Source: Bacteroidota bacterium | GTDB taxonomy: Bacteria; Bacteroidota; Bacteroidia; 2-12-FULL-35-15 | Assembly (NCBI GenBank): GCA_947479085.1 | Contig: CANJYB010000012.1 | Span: 1 to 64,000, forward strand | Reading direction: 5' to 3' | Length of the DNA stretch: 64,000 nucleotides | In this document: one piece after another, positions 9,007-18,476 of the stretch | Layout of the letters: the number at the start of each line of letters is the position of its first letter | Position numbering within the stretch: position 1 is the stretch's first letter | The notes under the pieces: model-generated | Databases searched by the model: none | What the model was told of the DNA's origin: nothing | Seen by the model: the letters and a program-made list of their open reading frames with translations, nothing else | Made by a program: the position numbers and the translations under genes

Positions 9007-9999
9007 ATGCCAAAAGTAACGATAGACGGACATACGATAGAAGTACCTGATGGGACAACCATTTTGCAGGCAGCAAGGATGATTATGGATAAAGGGGAAG
9101 GCAATGGAGAAAATATTGCTCCTCCTACCATGTGCTATTATTCAAAATTGAAAACCAGCGGTGGTTATTGCAGGACTTGTATTGTAAAGGTTTCGAAAGG
9201 CTCGGAGAAGGACCCGAGACCAATGCCTAAGCCTGTGGCAAGTTGCAGAACTAATGTAATGGACGGAATGGAGGTTCAGAATATTACTTCTCCTGAATTA
9301 CTCGAAGCAAGAAAAGGTGTGGTGGAATTTTTACTTATTAATCATCCATTGGATTGTCCTATCTGTGACCAGGCGGGAGAATGTCATTTGCAGGATTTAG
9401 GTTACGAGCACGGGTTGGCAAAAACACGTTATGATTTTAAGAGAAGAACATTTAATTTAATTGATATTGGCCCCTATATAAAATTGCACATGACGCGTTG
9501 CATTATGTGTTTCCGTTGTATTAAGGTGGCTGACCAGATTACCAATCATCGTTACCAGGGGATGCTTTTCCGTGGTGATGCTTCCGAAATAAGCACTTAC
9601 ATAGAGAAAGCAATTGATAATGATTTTTCCGGAAATGTGATTGATGTTTGTCCGGTTGGAGCATTGACTGATAGAACATTTAGATTTAAAAGTCGTGTAT
9701 GGTTTACCAAACCGATGGATGCACACCGTAATTGCACCAAATGTTCGGGCAAGGTGGCTTTATGGTTAAAAGATAATGAAGTATTGCGTGTTACGAGCCG
9801 CAAGGATAAATGGGGAGAGGCAGAAGAGTGGATTTGTAATGAATGCAGATTTGAGAAAAAAGATATTAAGGATTGGGTTATAGAAGGGCCAAGGCATATA
9901 GACCGTCATTCTGTGATTTCGGCAAATCATTATGAGAGTCTAGCGCAGTTGAAATTGGATATTGGTAAGCAACAAAAACAATTAAACGGGAAATCCTAA
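9007..9999 (+). CDS. nuoG: NADH-quinone oxidoreductase subunit G, short form
   Basis: A 330-residue protein that holds only the iron-sulfur part of NuoG. In order come a [2Fe-2S] domain (GGYCRTCIVKV), the His-Cys [4Fe-4S] segment (HPLDCPICDQAGECH), a [4Fe-4S] domain (CIMCFRCIKV and CPVGAL), and the start of the molybdopterin-oxidoreductase Fe4S4 domain (NCTKCSGK and CNECRF). The long molybdopterin-like C-terminus of E. coli NuoG is absent. That is the common form in Bacteroidota, so I do not call it truncated. The gene ends ten bases before the cytochrome c gene. Confidence 0.93.
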   Translation: MPKVTIDGHTIEVPDGTTILQAARMIMDKGEGNGENIAPPTMCYYSKLKTSGGYCRTCIVKVSKGSEKDPRPMPKPVASCRTNVMDGMEVQNITSPELLEARKGVVEFLLINHPLDCPICDQAGECHLQDLGYEHGLAKTRYDFKRRTFNLIDIGPYIKLHMTRCIMCFRCIKVADQITNHRYQGMLFRGDASEISTYIEKAIDNDFSGNVIDVCPVGALTDRTFRFKSRVWFTKPMDAHRNCTKCSGKVALWLKDNEVLRVTSRKDKWGEAEEWICNECRFEKKDIKDWVIEGPRHIDRHSVISANHYESLAQLKLDIGKQQKQLNGKS

Positions 10000-10009
10000 A
10001 GTCGATTCA

Positions 10010-10993
10010 ATGAAAATAAAAAAAATACTCAAATGGTTATTAATAATTATTGTTTTAGTAATTGTAGGAGGATTAAGTTATATTAAGATAGCTTTGCCAA
10101 ATGTAGGTGATGCACCAGATATGAAAGTGGAAGCTACTCCTGAACGTATTGCAAGAGGAGAATATTTAGCTAACCATGTTACAGTTTGTATTGATTGTCA
10201 TTCATCGCGCGACTGGAGCAAGTTTTCGGGACCTCCTAAAGAAGGGACCTACGGCAAAGGAGGTGAGTTGTTTGATCAGAAATTTGGTTTTCCGGGGTCG
10301 TATACATCAAAAAACATTACTCCTGCAAACATTTCAAACTGGACAGATGGTGAATTATTCAGAGTGATTACCACGGGTGTGACAAAAGATGGAAGGGCAA
10401 TGTTTCCTGTAATGCCATACAGGTATTACGGACAGATGGATGAGGAAGATATTAAATGTATTATAGCTTATATCAGAACGTTGAAACCAATTGAAAATAA
10501 AACAGCAGAATGTGTATCTGATTTTCCAATGAATTTTATTATTAATACAATTCCTAAAAAAGCAAACTTTCAAAAACGACCGCCTGAAACAGACGTTTTG
10601 GCAACCGGGAAATATTTGGTAAATGCAACAGCATGTATTGAGTGTCATACAAAATTTGATAAAGGACAATTGGTTGCAGGAACTGAATTTGGCGGAGGAA
10701 GAGAGTTTCCTTTTCCTGATGGTTCGAAAGTTTGTTCGGGAAATATTACTCCTGATATTGAAACTGGTATTGGTTCGTGGAGTAAGGATAAATTTATCAG
10801 TTTGTTTCATTCACGTTCTGACTCAACAACTTTGAACACTAATTTGAAGCCGGGGGATTTTAATTCCATTATGCCATGGACGATGTATGGTAAAATGACG
10901 GATGCTGATTTGGAAGCAATTTATACTTATTTGAGAACGGTTACACCCATTAAGAATGATGTGGTGAAATATACAGCAGCTAATAGAATATGA
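10010..10993 (+). CDS. Membrane-anchored diheme cytochrome c encoded inside the nuo operon
   Basis: A 327-residue protein with an N-terminal hydrophobic anchor (residues about 7-27), then two c-type heme domains facing the periplasm. The heme motifs are CIDCH at residues 60-64 and CIECH at 209-213. MPYRYYGQM and IMPWTMYGKM segments could supply the axial Met ligands. The repeated NITP...W pattern resembles the cytochrome subunits of dehydrogenases such as alcohol dehydrogenase. The gene starts ten bases after nuoG and its last four bases overlap the nuoH start codon (ATGA), so it is translated with complex I. Its role is unknown; it might pass electrons to a terminal oxidase or accept them from a periplasmic dehydrogenase. 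Confidence 0.88.
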   Translation: MKIKKILKWLLIIIVLVIVGGLSYIKIALPNVGDAPDMKVEATPERIARGEYLANHVTVCIDCHSSRDWSKFSGPPKEGTYGKGGELFDQKFGFPGSYTSKNITPANISNWTDGELFRVITTGVTKDGRAMFPVMPYRYYGQMDEEDIKCIIAYIRTLKPIENKTAECVSDFPMNFIINTIPKKANFQKRPPETDVLATGKYLVNATACIECHTKFDKGQLVAGTEFGGGREFPFPDGSKVCSGNITPDIETGIGSWSKDKFISLFHSRSDSTTLNTNLKPGDFNSIMPWTMYGKMTDADLEAIYTYLRTVTPIKNDVVKYTAANRI

Positions 10994-12036
10994 CATTAAG
11001 CTTTCTTATTTATAAAGTAATTTTAGTACTGATAATTTTTGCAATTACTTTATTAGTTGCAACATACAGTACTTATGCAGAGCGAAAGATTGCCGCCTTT
11101 TTACAAGATCGTATTGGTCCTGATAGGGCCGGTCCGTTTGGTATTCTTCAACCATTAGCTGATGCGGTGAAAATGTTCATGAAGGAGGAAATGATACCGA
11201 GTGTATCTAACCGGATGTTGTTTATTATTGGTCCTGGAGTTTGTATGCTTACCGCCTGTATGACAGGTGTGGTAATTCCTTGGGGGCCATCCATGAATAT
11301 TGGCGGAACAGAATATCCTTTACAAATAACTGATTTGAACATCGGGATACTTTATTTATTTGGAGTTATTTCGTTAGGAGTTTATGGAATTATGATTGGT
11401 GGTTGGGCATCAAACAATAAATTTTCTTTGCTTGGAGCTATTCGTGCCTCATCGCAAATGATTAGTTACGAAGTAGCAATGGGCTTATCCATTATTGCAT
11501 TAGTAATGACTACAGGTACTTTAAGTTTAGGGCAAATTGCCGCTGACCAACCGGGAGCACATTGGAATGTATTTATACAACCATTAGGGTTTTTAATATT
11601 TATTATTTGTGCATTTGCGGAAACTAATCGTGCACCATTTGATTTACCTGAATGTGAAACAGAGTTGGTGGGTGGTTATCATACTGAGTACAGCTCCATG
11701 AAACTTGGTTTCTTTTTATTTGCCGAATACATTAATATGTTTATTTCGTCTGCGGTGATTTCTACATTTTACTTCGGAGGTTATAACATGCCTTTCATTG
11801 CACGTTTTGTGCATGATCCAAATTGGTTAGCTGTTTTAGGTTTCGTATTTTTATTTACAAAAATATCATTTTTTATATTTGTGTTCATGTGGGTTCGTTG
11901 GACATTGCCTCGTTTCCGATATGACCAATTAATGAATTTGGGTTGGAAAGTATTAATTCCGTTGTCTATTTTAAACCTTGTTGTTACAGGAGGCTGGATG
12001 ATGAGAATGGAGATATATCATTTTTTTATTAAGTAA
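10990..12036 (+). CDS. nuoH: NADH-quinone oxidoreductase subunit H
   Basis: A 348-residue inner-membrane subunit with about eight helices. It forms the membrane end of the quinone channel. The conserved ERKIAAFLQDRIGPDRAGP loop and the acidic loop FAETNRAPFDLPECETELV are intact. The start codon overlaps the stop of the cytochrome c gene by four bases, so its translation is probably coupled to a gene outside the usual complex I set. nuoI starts eight bases downstream. Confidence 0.96.
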   Translation: MTLSFLIYKVILVLIIFAITLLVATYSTYAERKIAAFLQDRIGPDRAGPFGILQPLADAVKMFMKEEMIPSVSNRMLFIIGPGVCMLTACMTGVVIPWGPSMNIGGTEYPLQITDLNIGILYLFGVISLGVYGIMIGGWASNNKFSLLGAIRASSQMISYEVAMGLSIIALVMTTGTLSLGQIAADQPGAHWNVFIQPLGFLIFIICAFAETNRAPFDLPECETELVGGYHTEYSSMKLGFFLFAEYINMFISSAVISTFYFGGYNMPFIARFVHDPNWLAVLGFVFLFTKISFFIFVFMWVRWTLPRFRYDQLMNLGWKVLIPLSILNLVVTGGWMMRMEIYHFFIK

Positions 12037-12044
12037 AAAGTAGA

Positions 12045-12653
12045 ATGCAAGCACTAACAAACAGGTCAAAAGTAGTTGCCAAGAAAGAAATGACTTTTAT
12101 TGAAAAGTTATATCTGCCTGCTATTTTCAGTGGAATGATAATAACATTCAAACATTTTTTCAGACGTAAACCGACCATTAAATATCCTGAACAGATTCGT
12201 CCTTTCAGCGGTGTGTATCGCGGACAGCATGTTTTGAAGCGTGATGAAATAGGTGCGGAACGTTGCACAGCTTGCGGACTATGTGCAGTTGCCTGTCCTG
12301 CTGAAGCGATTACTATGACTTCGGCTGAGCGTAAGCCAGGGGAAGAAGGTTTATATCGCGAAGAAAAGTATGCAGCTACTTACGAAATAAATATGTTACG
12401 TTGTATTTTTTGTGGTGATTGTGAAGATGCATGTCCTAAAGAGGCAATTTTTCTAACCGACAGAAAAGTGGATAGCTTATATACCCGTAAAGAGTTTGTT
12501 TACGGAAAAAATATTTTGGTGGAATCGAAAGAGAATCCTATAAGTTTAGTAAAACGTCAAACGCCACAAGTGAAAGAATTTAAGCACCATGTGGAATTTG
12601 CGCATAATCAAACTTACGATAAACAAAAGAAAGTAAAGAATAGCAGTCATTAG
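12045..12653 (+). CDS. nuoI: NADH-quinone oxidoreductase subunit I
   Basis: A 202-residue ferredoxin-like subunit. Two [4Fe-4S] motifs (CTACGLCAVACP near residue 76 and CIFCGDCEDACP near 120) hold clusters N6a and N6b, which relay electrons from NuoG to NuoB. The amphipathic N-terminal region lies along the membrane. The C-terminus has a basic tail of about 60 residues after the second cluster site. The gene is in standard order between nuoH and nuoJ. Confidence 0.95.
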   Translation: MQALTNRSKVVAKKEMTFIEKLYLPAIFSGMIITFKHFFRRKPTIKYPEQIRPFSGVYRGQHVLKRDEIGAERCTACGLCAVACPAEAITMTSAERKPGEEGLYREEKYAATYEINMLRCIFCGDCEDACPKEAIFLTDRKVDSLYTRKEFVYGKNILVESKENPISLVKRQTPQVKEFKHHVEFAHNQTYDKQKKVKNSSH

Positions 12654-12676
12654 TTTTAACTGCGAATAATTAAAAT

Positions 12677-13177
12677 ATGATTACAACTTATTTATTTTAC
12701 CTGCTATCGTTCCTGGCCATTATGTTTGGCTCTATGGTGGTGCTTTCAAAGAATCCGGTGCATAGTGTATTGTATCTTGTATTGACTTTTTTTACTATTG
12801 CAGGTCACTACGTTTTATTAAATGCGCAGTTTTTAGCTGCTGTACACGTTATTGTTTATGCAGGTGCCATTATGGTACTCTTCCTTTTTGTAATCATGCT
12901 TCTTAATTTGAACAAAGAAACTGAACCGCATAAAAGCATCTGGTTAAAGGCTTCTGCAGCGGTTGCTTCGGGTTCGTTATTGGTAGTTTTGGTTGGGTCT
13001 TTAAAAGGAGCGTCAACTATTCAATCAATAAATGCATTTAACCCTAATATTGGTCTTATTGAAAATCTGGGAACAACACTGTTTCGCGATTTCTTATTAC
13101 CATTTGAAGTGTCATCCATATTGCTTTTGGCAGCCATGGTTGGAGCAGTAATGTTAGGTAAGAAAAGTATTAAATAA
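12677..13177 (+). CDS. nuoJ: NADH-quinone oxidoreductase subunit J
   Basis: A 166-residue membrane subunit with five predicted helices. The [20 protein letters not shown] segment near residue 57 is the conserved helix 3 of NuoJ, whose bulge takes part in coupling quinone chemistry to proton movement. The gene is eight bases from nuoK and in the usual place. Confidence 0.93.
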   Translation: MITTYLFYLLSFLAIMFGSMVVLSKNPVHSVLYLVLTFFTIAGHYVLLNAQFLAAVHVIVYAGAIMVLFLFVIMLLNLNKETEPHKSIWLKASAAVASGSLLVVLVGSLKGASTIQSINAFNPNIGLIENLGTTLFRDFLLPFEVSSILLLAAMVGAVMLGKKSIK

Positions 13178-13184
13178 TTTTAAA

Positions 13185-13505
13185 ATGAACAGCGCAATAC
13201 AGGTAATTCCGTTAGAGTGGTATTTATTATTAAGCACAGTATTATTCACTATAGGTGTATTGGGTGTGCTTTTCAGACGTAACGCCATAATTATATTTAT
13301 GTCTATCGAATTAATGCTTAATGCAGTTAACCTTTTATTGGTAGCCTTTTCAAGTTTTTTATCGGATAGTAAAGGACAGGTATTTGTGTTTTTTATTATG
13401 GCTGTTGCTGCGGCCGAAGTAGCAGTAGGGTTGGCAATATTGATGATGGTATATCGAAATACCAAATCATCCGATATAAATACGTTGAATAAATTAAAGT
13501 GGTAA
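13185..13505 (+). CDS. nuoK: NADH-quinone oxidoreductase subunit K
   Basis: A 106-residue, three-helix membrane subunit related to MrpC. The conserved Glu in the helix-2 segment [17 protein letters not shown] and a second Glu in [11 protein letters not shown] are present. Both are part of the proton path in characterised enzymes. It lies between nuoJ and nuoL with gaps of 7 and 10 bases. Confidence 0.94.
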   Translation: MNSAIQVIPLEWYLLLSTVLFTIGVLGVLFRRNAIIIFMSIELMLNAVNLLLVAFSSFLSDSKGQVFVFFIMAVAAAEVAVGLAILMMVYRNTKSSDINTLNKLKW

Positions 13506-13515
13506 TTTAAAGTAT

Positions 13516-15414
13516 ATGATAAACTTAGTTGGATTAGTGCCTTTGCTTCCTTTAATCGGATTTCTGATTATTGGATTATTCGGGAAGTCATTATCAAAAG
13601 GAATTGTTGGTATTATTGGTTGTGGTTCTGTTTTGGCAGCATTCGCCATTTCATTAGGAATATTTTTTCAACTCACCGGACAAGCAGAAAAGTCTGTAAC
13701 TATTGACCTGTTCAGTTGGATTACTGCAGGGAAATTATCCATTCCTTTCTCTTTTTTGATTGACCCTTTATCTTCTTTATTCTTATTAATAATTACCGGT
13801 ATTGGTTTTTTAATACATGTTTATTCTACCGGTTACATGAGTCACGATGAAGGTTTCTCTCGTTTCTTTGCGTATTTAAATCTGTTTATTTTCTTTATGT
13901 TATTGCTGGTATTAGGCTCTAACTATTTAATCATGTTTGTTGGTTGGGAAGGCGTAGGATTATGTTCTTATTTATTGATTGGATTCTGGTTCAAGAACAC
14001 AGCGTATAATAATGCCGCCAAAAAAGCATTTGTGATGAACCGTATCGGGGATTTAGGTTTTCTGTTGGGAATAATATTAATCTTTGTAACTTTTGGAAGT
14101 ATCGGATACCATGATGTGTTTGAACAAGCCAAAAATATGGCTTCAGGAAATCCGGTTTTAACTTCCATTACTTTATTGTTATTTATTGGTGCGATGGGAA
14201 AAAGCGCACAGCTTCCTTTATACACATGGTTGCCTGATGCGATGGCCGGACCAACGCCTGTATCTGCATTAATCCATGCTGCAACGATGGTTACCGCAGG
14301 TATTTATATGGTCGCCCGTTCCAACATTTTATATACACTTTCTCCAATAGCAATGGAAACTGTTGCAATTATTGGAATTTGTACTGCATTATTTGCTGCA
14401 ACAATTGGCTTGGCACAAAATGATATTAAGAAAGTATTGGCTTATTCAACCGTTTCTCAATTGGGATATATGTTCCTTGCATTGGGGGTTGGTGCATATA
14501 CTGGAGCCGTATTCCATGTAATGACACATGCTTTTTTCAAAGCATTATTATTCCTTGGAGCAGGAAGTGTTATTCACGCTATGAGCGGAGAACAGGATAT
14601 ACGTAAGATGGGAGGATTGAAAAAACATTTACCAATCACTCACATTACTTTTTTATTAGGAACACTTGCAATTGCAGGCTGTCCTCCTTTTTCGGGTTTC
14701 TTTTCCAAAGATGAAATACTTGCCAATGCGTTTGAGAACAATAAACTATTGTGGTTCCTTGGTGTGTTAGGTGCTGCCATGACTACTTTTTATATGTTCC
14801 GTTTATACTTCCTTACGTTTAAAGGAGATTTCAGAGGAACAAAAGAGCAACACCATCATTTGCATGAATCTCCAAAGTCAATGACTATACCATTGGTTAT
14901 ACTTGCTATCCTTTCTGTAATTGGAGGTTTTGTTGGCATCCCTGAAGTATTGGGTGGAAAACATTTCCTTGAAGAATTCCTGAAACCCGTATTTGAAGAT
15001 TCTTCGTTCCGCATGGTTCATAGTCTTTCTCACGATACAGAATATATACTTATGGGGATTGCTGTAATTGTTATGGCGGCTTCCTTGTATTATGCTTATA
15101 CTGTTTATGTCAAAAACAAAACATTACCAGCAGCCGAAAATGAAGAACTAAAACCAGTTCATTTAATGGTTTATAAAAAATATTGGGTAGATGAAATTTA
15201 TGAAAACGTAATTACCAAACCATTAAATTTCTTTTCAGATGCTTTGCATAAGGTGGTGGATAACCAGGTTGTGGATGGTCTTGTGAATGGAGTGGGGAGA
15301 GTGGTTACTTGGTTTAGCGGAATACTCCGTTATGCGCAAACAGGTAATATTGGTTTTTATGTATTTGTGATGGCGATTGGGATTGTACTTATTTTGTGTA
15401 CGCGGATACTTTAG
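13516..15414 (+). CDS. nuoL: NADH-quinone oxidoreductase subunit L
   Basis: A 632-residue antiporter-like proton-pumping subunit at the far end of the membrane arm. The core motifs LIMFVGWEGVGLCSYLLIGF and MAGPTPVSALIHAATMVTAG are complete. After the antiporter core there is a hydrophilic stretch, then further helices that fit the lateral helix HL. The length is normal. A gap of 60 bases separates it from nuoM. Confidence 0.96.
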   Translation: MINLVGLVPLLPLIGFLIIGLFGKSLSKGIVGIIGCGSVLAAFAISLGIFFQLTGQAEKSVTIDLFSWITAGKLSIPFSFLIDPLSSLFLLIITGIGFLIHVYSTGYMSHDEGFSRFFAYLNLFIFFMLLLVLGSNYLIMFVGWEGVGLCSYLLIGFWFKNTAYNNAAKKAFVMNRIGDLGFLLGIILIFVTFGSIGYHDVFEQAKNMASGNPVLTSITLLLFIGAMGKSAQLPLYTWLPDAMAGPTPVSALIHAATMVTAGIYMVARSNILYTLSPIAMETVAIIGICTALFAATIGLAQNDIKKVLAYSTVSQLGYMFLALGVGAYTGAVFHVMTHAFFKALLFLGAGSVIHAMSGEQDIRKMGGLKKHLPITHITFLLGTLAIAGCPPFSGFFSKDEILANAFENNKLLWFLGVLGAAMTTFYMFRLYFLTFKGDFRGTKEQHHHLHESPKSMTIPLVILAILSVIGGFVGIPEVLGGKHFLEEFLKPVFEDSSFRMVHSLSHDTEYILMGIAVIVMAASLYYAYTVYVKNKTLPAAENEELKPVHLMVYKKYWVDEIYENVITKPLNFFSDALHKVVDNQVVDGLVNGVGRVVTWFSGILRYAQTGNIGFYVFVMAIGIVLILCTRIL

Positions 15415-15474
15415 CAAATATTAAATTTACATATCCAACAATTGAATAGTTGAGTTTAGAATTTTAAAACATTT

Positions 15475-16941
15475 ATGATTACATTATTATTAATATTTTT
15501 TCCATTAGTTGCAGCATTGCTGTTATTGTTTGTAAAAGGGCAACAAGTGAGAAACATGGCACTTGGTGCGGCAATAATTGAATTTGCAATTGTGGTGTTT
15601 GCACTTACACAATACCAGCAAGGGAATACAACTCAATTTGAAGTAAGTTATAATTGGATAAATTCGCTTGGAATAACTTTTCATGTGGGAATGGATGGTA
15701 TTTCTTTATTGATGGTTTTGCTAACCACTTTCTTAGTGCCAATAATTATTCTTACCTCATTTAACAGAGAATACAGCAATCCTTCTTATTTCTATTCATT
15801 ATTACTGGCCATGCAATTCGCATTGGTTGGGGTGTTTGTATCTCTTGATGGATTCTTATTTTACATCTTCTGGGAATTAGCCTTGATACCTATCTACTTC
15901 ATTTGTTTATTATGGGGAGGAGAAAACAGGGCAAGAATTACATTCAAATTTTTTGTTTACACATTATCTGGAAGTTTATTAATGCTCGGAGGTTTAATAT
16001 ACCTTTACCTGCATACCTCAGGAACCCACACTTTTAATATCCAGGCATTATACTTAGCCGGACAAAGTTTAGACATGGCACACCAGGGATTTGTTTTCTG
16101 GGCAATGTTTATGGCCTTTGCCATCAAAATGCCAATCTTCCCTTTTCATACATGGCAACCGGATACATACACTGTTGCCCCAACACCGGGAACAATGATG
16201 CTTTCCGGTATTATGCTAAAGATGGGAACTTATGGTGTTATTCGATGGTTGTTGCCTGTTGTTCCTTTGGGTGTTCAGGATTGGGCAAATGTTGCTATCG
16301 GACTTTCCGTAATTGGGATTGTGTATGCATCTTGTATTGCTATTGTTCAAAAAGACTTTAAACGATTAATAGCTTATTCTTCAATAGCTCACGTTGGATT
16401 AATATCTGCAGGTATTCTTTCTGCAAATGTTCAGGGTGTGCAGGGAGCGATGATTCAAATGCTAAGCCACGGTGTAAATGTGGTTGGCTTATTCTTTATT
16501 GCTGATATCATTCAGAAACGATTTAACACAAGAGACATTGCATCCTTAGGCGGAATAAGAAATCTGAATCCTCAATTTGCAGTTTTGTTTTTAATTGTGT
16601 TATTGGGAAGTGTTGCATTGCCGTTAACAAATGGTTTCATCGGAGAGTTTTTATTGCTCAATGGCGTTTACCAGTTCAATGCATGGGCTGCAGCTTTTGC
16701 AGGACTATCAGTAATATTAGGTGCTGTGTATATGTTACGTAGTTACCAATCAGTAATGCTTGGAGAAACAAATTCTATAACAACTTCTTTCCCTCCATTA
16801 ACTGGAAGTGAAAAAGGGGTATTACTGATTCTTTGCGCAGCCATCATTGGTTTTGGTGTATATCCAAAACCATTATTAGATATAGCAGAACCATCAGTAG
16901 TGAAGTTGGTGGAAGGGGTTAGATTAGCAATGGGTAAATAA
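15475..16941 (+). CDS. nuoM: NADH-quinone oxidoreductase subunit M
   Basis: A 488-residue antiporter-like proton-pumping subunit. The conserved FYIFWELALIPIYFI segment with its key Glu, the KMPIFPFHTWQPD stretch and the AYSSIAHVGL motif identify NuoM. About fourteen hydrophobic helices are visible. The gene lies between nuoL and nuoN. The 66-bp gap to nuoN contains a small hairpin. Confidence 0.95.
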   Translation: MITLLLIFFPLVAALLLLFVKGQQVRNMALGAAIIEFAIVVFALTQYQQGNTTQFEVSYNWINSLGITFHVGMDGISLLMVLLTTFLVPIIILTSFNREYSNPSYFYSLLLAMQFALVGVFVSLDGFLFYIFWELALIPIYFICLLWGGENRARITFKFFVYTLSGSLLMLGGLIYLYLHTSGTHTFNIQALYLAGQSLDMAHQGFVFWAMFMAFAIKMPIFPFHTWQPDTYTVAPTPGTMMLSGIMLKMGTYGVIRWLLPVVPLGVQDWANVAIGLSVIGIVYASCIAIVQKDFKRLIAYSSIAHVGLISAGILSANVQGVQGAMIQMLSHGVNVVGLFFIADIIQKRFNTRDIASLGGIRNLNPQFAVLFLIVLLGSVALPLTNGFIGEFLLLNGVYQFNAWAAAFAGLSVILGAVYMLRSYQSVMLGETNSITTSFPPLTGSEKGVLLILCAAIIGFGVYPKPLLDIAEPSVVKLVEGVRLAMGK

Positions 16942-16966
16942 ATAGATTTAAAAAATTAGGAGCCAT

Positions 16967-16986
16967 TGTTGGTGTTATCACCAACA
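16967..16986. other. Small hairpin between nuoM and nuoN
   Basis: TGTTGGTG pairs perfectly with CACCAACA around a TTAT loop. No T-run follows, so it is not a normal terminator. It could mark an mRNA processing or stability site between the two genes. Confidence 0.4.
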
Positions 16987-17007
16987 GTTTGAAACAGATT
17001 ATAAATT

Positions 17008-18378
17008 ATGAAAGCATTAATATTACTTTCTTCATTAGGTGTCATTTCTTTATTAGCTGAAATTTTCAGTTTTAAAAAGCTGTTATATCCTCTTGTATTG
17101 TTGGGGTTAACTGTCGCATTTGTTCTTAATATTGGCGAGTGGAATACCAATGTTACGTATTTCAAAATGATGCAGTTCGATAATTATGCAGTGGCTTTCA
17201 CTTCTCTAATTATTGTAGTCGCATTTCTTTGGTTTCTGATGGCGGAAGGTTTTTTCAAAGACGAAACCAATCAGACCGATCATTATTCCTTAGTTCTTTT
17301 TGCATTGGTAGGAGCCGTGTTGATGGTTTCTTATACCAACATGACCATGCTTTTCCTGGGCATCGAAATACTTTCCATTCCAATGTATATTCTTGCAGGA
17401 AGTAAAAAAGGAGATATACAAAGCAACGAAGCCGCTTTTAAATATTTAATTATGGGTGCATTTGCCACCGGCTTCCTCTTATTTGGTATCACACTTGTTT
17501 ACGGGTCAACCGGGTCATTTAATCTCGAGGAAATAAAAAATGCAGTTTCCGTTCCCGGAACAGTCCCTTCCATTTTTTATGTGGGTGTATTATTAATGTT
17601 GGTCGGAATGTCATTTAAAGTTTCTGCTGCTCCTTTCCATTTCTGGGCACCGGATGTTTATCAAGGCGCACCTACCATGATTACCGCATTTATGGCAACC
17701 ATTGTTAAAACTGCTGCCATGGCCGCCTTCCTTCGATTGTTTGATGATACCTTTCACCGCGTGGAAGCAACATGGGCGCATGTGTTATGGATAATGACTG
17801 CCTTAACCTTATTAACCGGTAACATCACCGCAGTATTTCAAACCACTACCAAAAGAATGCTTGCCTACTCATCAGTAGCACATGCAGGATACATGTTATT
17901 GGCTTTGCTTGCCGCAAACGGCTATTCAAGCTCCTCCATATTGTTTTATACACTTGCTTATTCTATAGGTTCCATAGCCACTTTCTGTATTATCTCCATT
18001 GTTGCAAATGCCAAAGGAGATGATGGCATTCACTCTTTTAATGGCTTGGCCAAAACCAATCCTTTACTTGCAGGAGTAATGACTATTGCATTATTATCAT
18101 TGGCTGGTATTCCACCTACGGCTGGTTTCTTTGCAAAATATTTTATTTTCACTTCCGCATTCATGGCCGGAAACGTAGGGTTGGTGTTAATTGCTATCCT
18201 TGCTTCCTTAATCGGGGTGTATTATTATTTCCGCATTATCATCGCTATGTATTTCAAAGAAAAAGCAAGTGAAGAAGAAATACAGGTAGACATGAACCAC
18301 AAACTTCTTTTAATCGTAGTTGCTTTTGCAATCATAGCACTTGGCTTATTCCCTGATGCAGTTATCCGTTTATTATAA
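17008..18378 (+). CDS. nuoN: NADH-quinone oxidoreductase subunit N
   Basis: A 456-residue antiporter-like proton-pumping subunit and the last gene of the nuo operon. Diagnostic pieces are LGIEILSIPMYILAG with the conserved Glu, the AAPFHFWAPDVYQGAPT motif and AYSSVAHAGYMLL. The length matches the short NuoN forms of Bacteroidota. A strong intrinsic terminator follows 36 bases after the stop. Confidence 0.95.
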   Translation: MKALILLSSLGVISLLAEIFSFKKLLYPLVLLGLTVAFVLNIGEWNTNVTYFKMMQFDNYAVAFTSLIIVVAFLWFLMAEGFFKDETNQTDHYSLVLFALVGAVLMVSYTNMTMLFLGIEILSIPMYILAGSKKGDIQSNEAAFKYLIMGAFATGFLLFGITLVYGSTGSFNLEEIKNAVSVPGTVPSIFYVGVLLMLVGMSFKVSAAPFHFWAPDVYQGAPTMITAFMATIVKTAAMAAFLRLFDDTFHRVEATWAHVLWIMTALTLLTGNITAVFQTTTKRMLAYSSVAHAGYMLLALLAANGYSSSSILFYTLAYSIGSIATFCIISIVANAKGDDGIHSFNGLAKTNPLLAGVMTIALLSLAGIPPTAGFFAKYFIFTSAFMAGNVGLVLIAILASLIGVYYYFRIIIAMYFKEKASEEEIQVDMNHKLLLIVVAFAIIALGLFPDAVIRLL

Positions 18379-18414
18379 TTGAAAGTTTAATTACCTAAGA
18401 GCATTCTTATAAAT

Positions 18415-18452
18415 AAAAAACTCCTTATAGTTTTTCTATAAGGAGTTTTTTA
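18415..18452 (+). terminator. Intrinsic terminator of the nuo operon, possibly bidirectional
   Basis: The hairpin AAAAAACTCCTTATAG / CTATAAGGAGTTTTTT has a perfect stem, a five-T loop and T-runs on both strands. It sits between nuoN and the convergent Ycf48-like gene and can serve both. Confidence 0.9.
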
Positions 18453-18476
18453 TTTATAAATCTTTCCTGCTTTATC

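Noticed and set aside
9007-9999. nuoG truncation
   Set aside because: The short NuoG without the molybdopterin-like C-terminus is the usual form in many Bacteroidota; the iron-sulfur ligands are complete.
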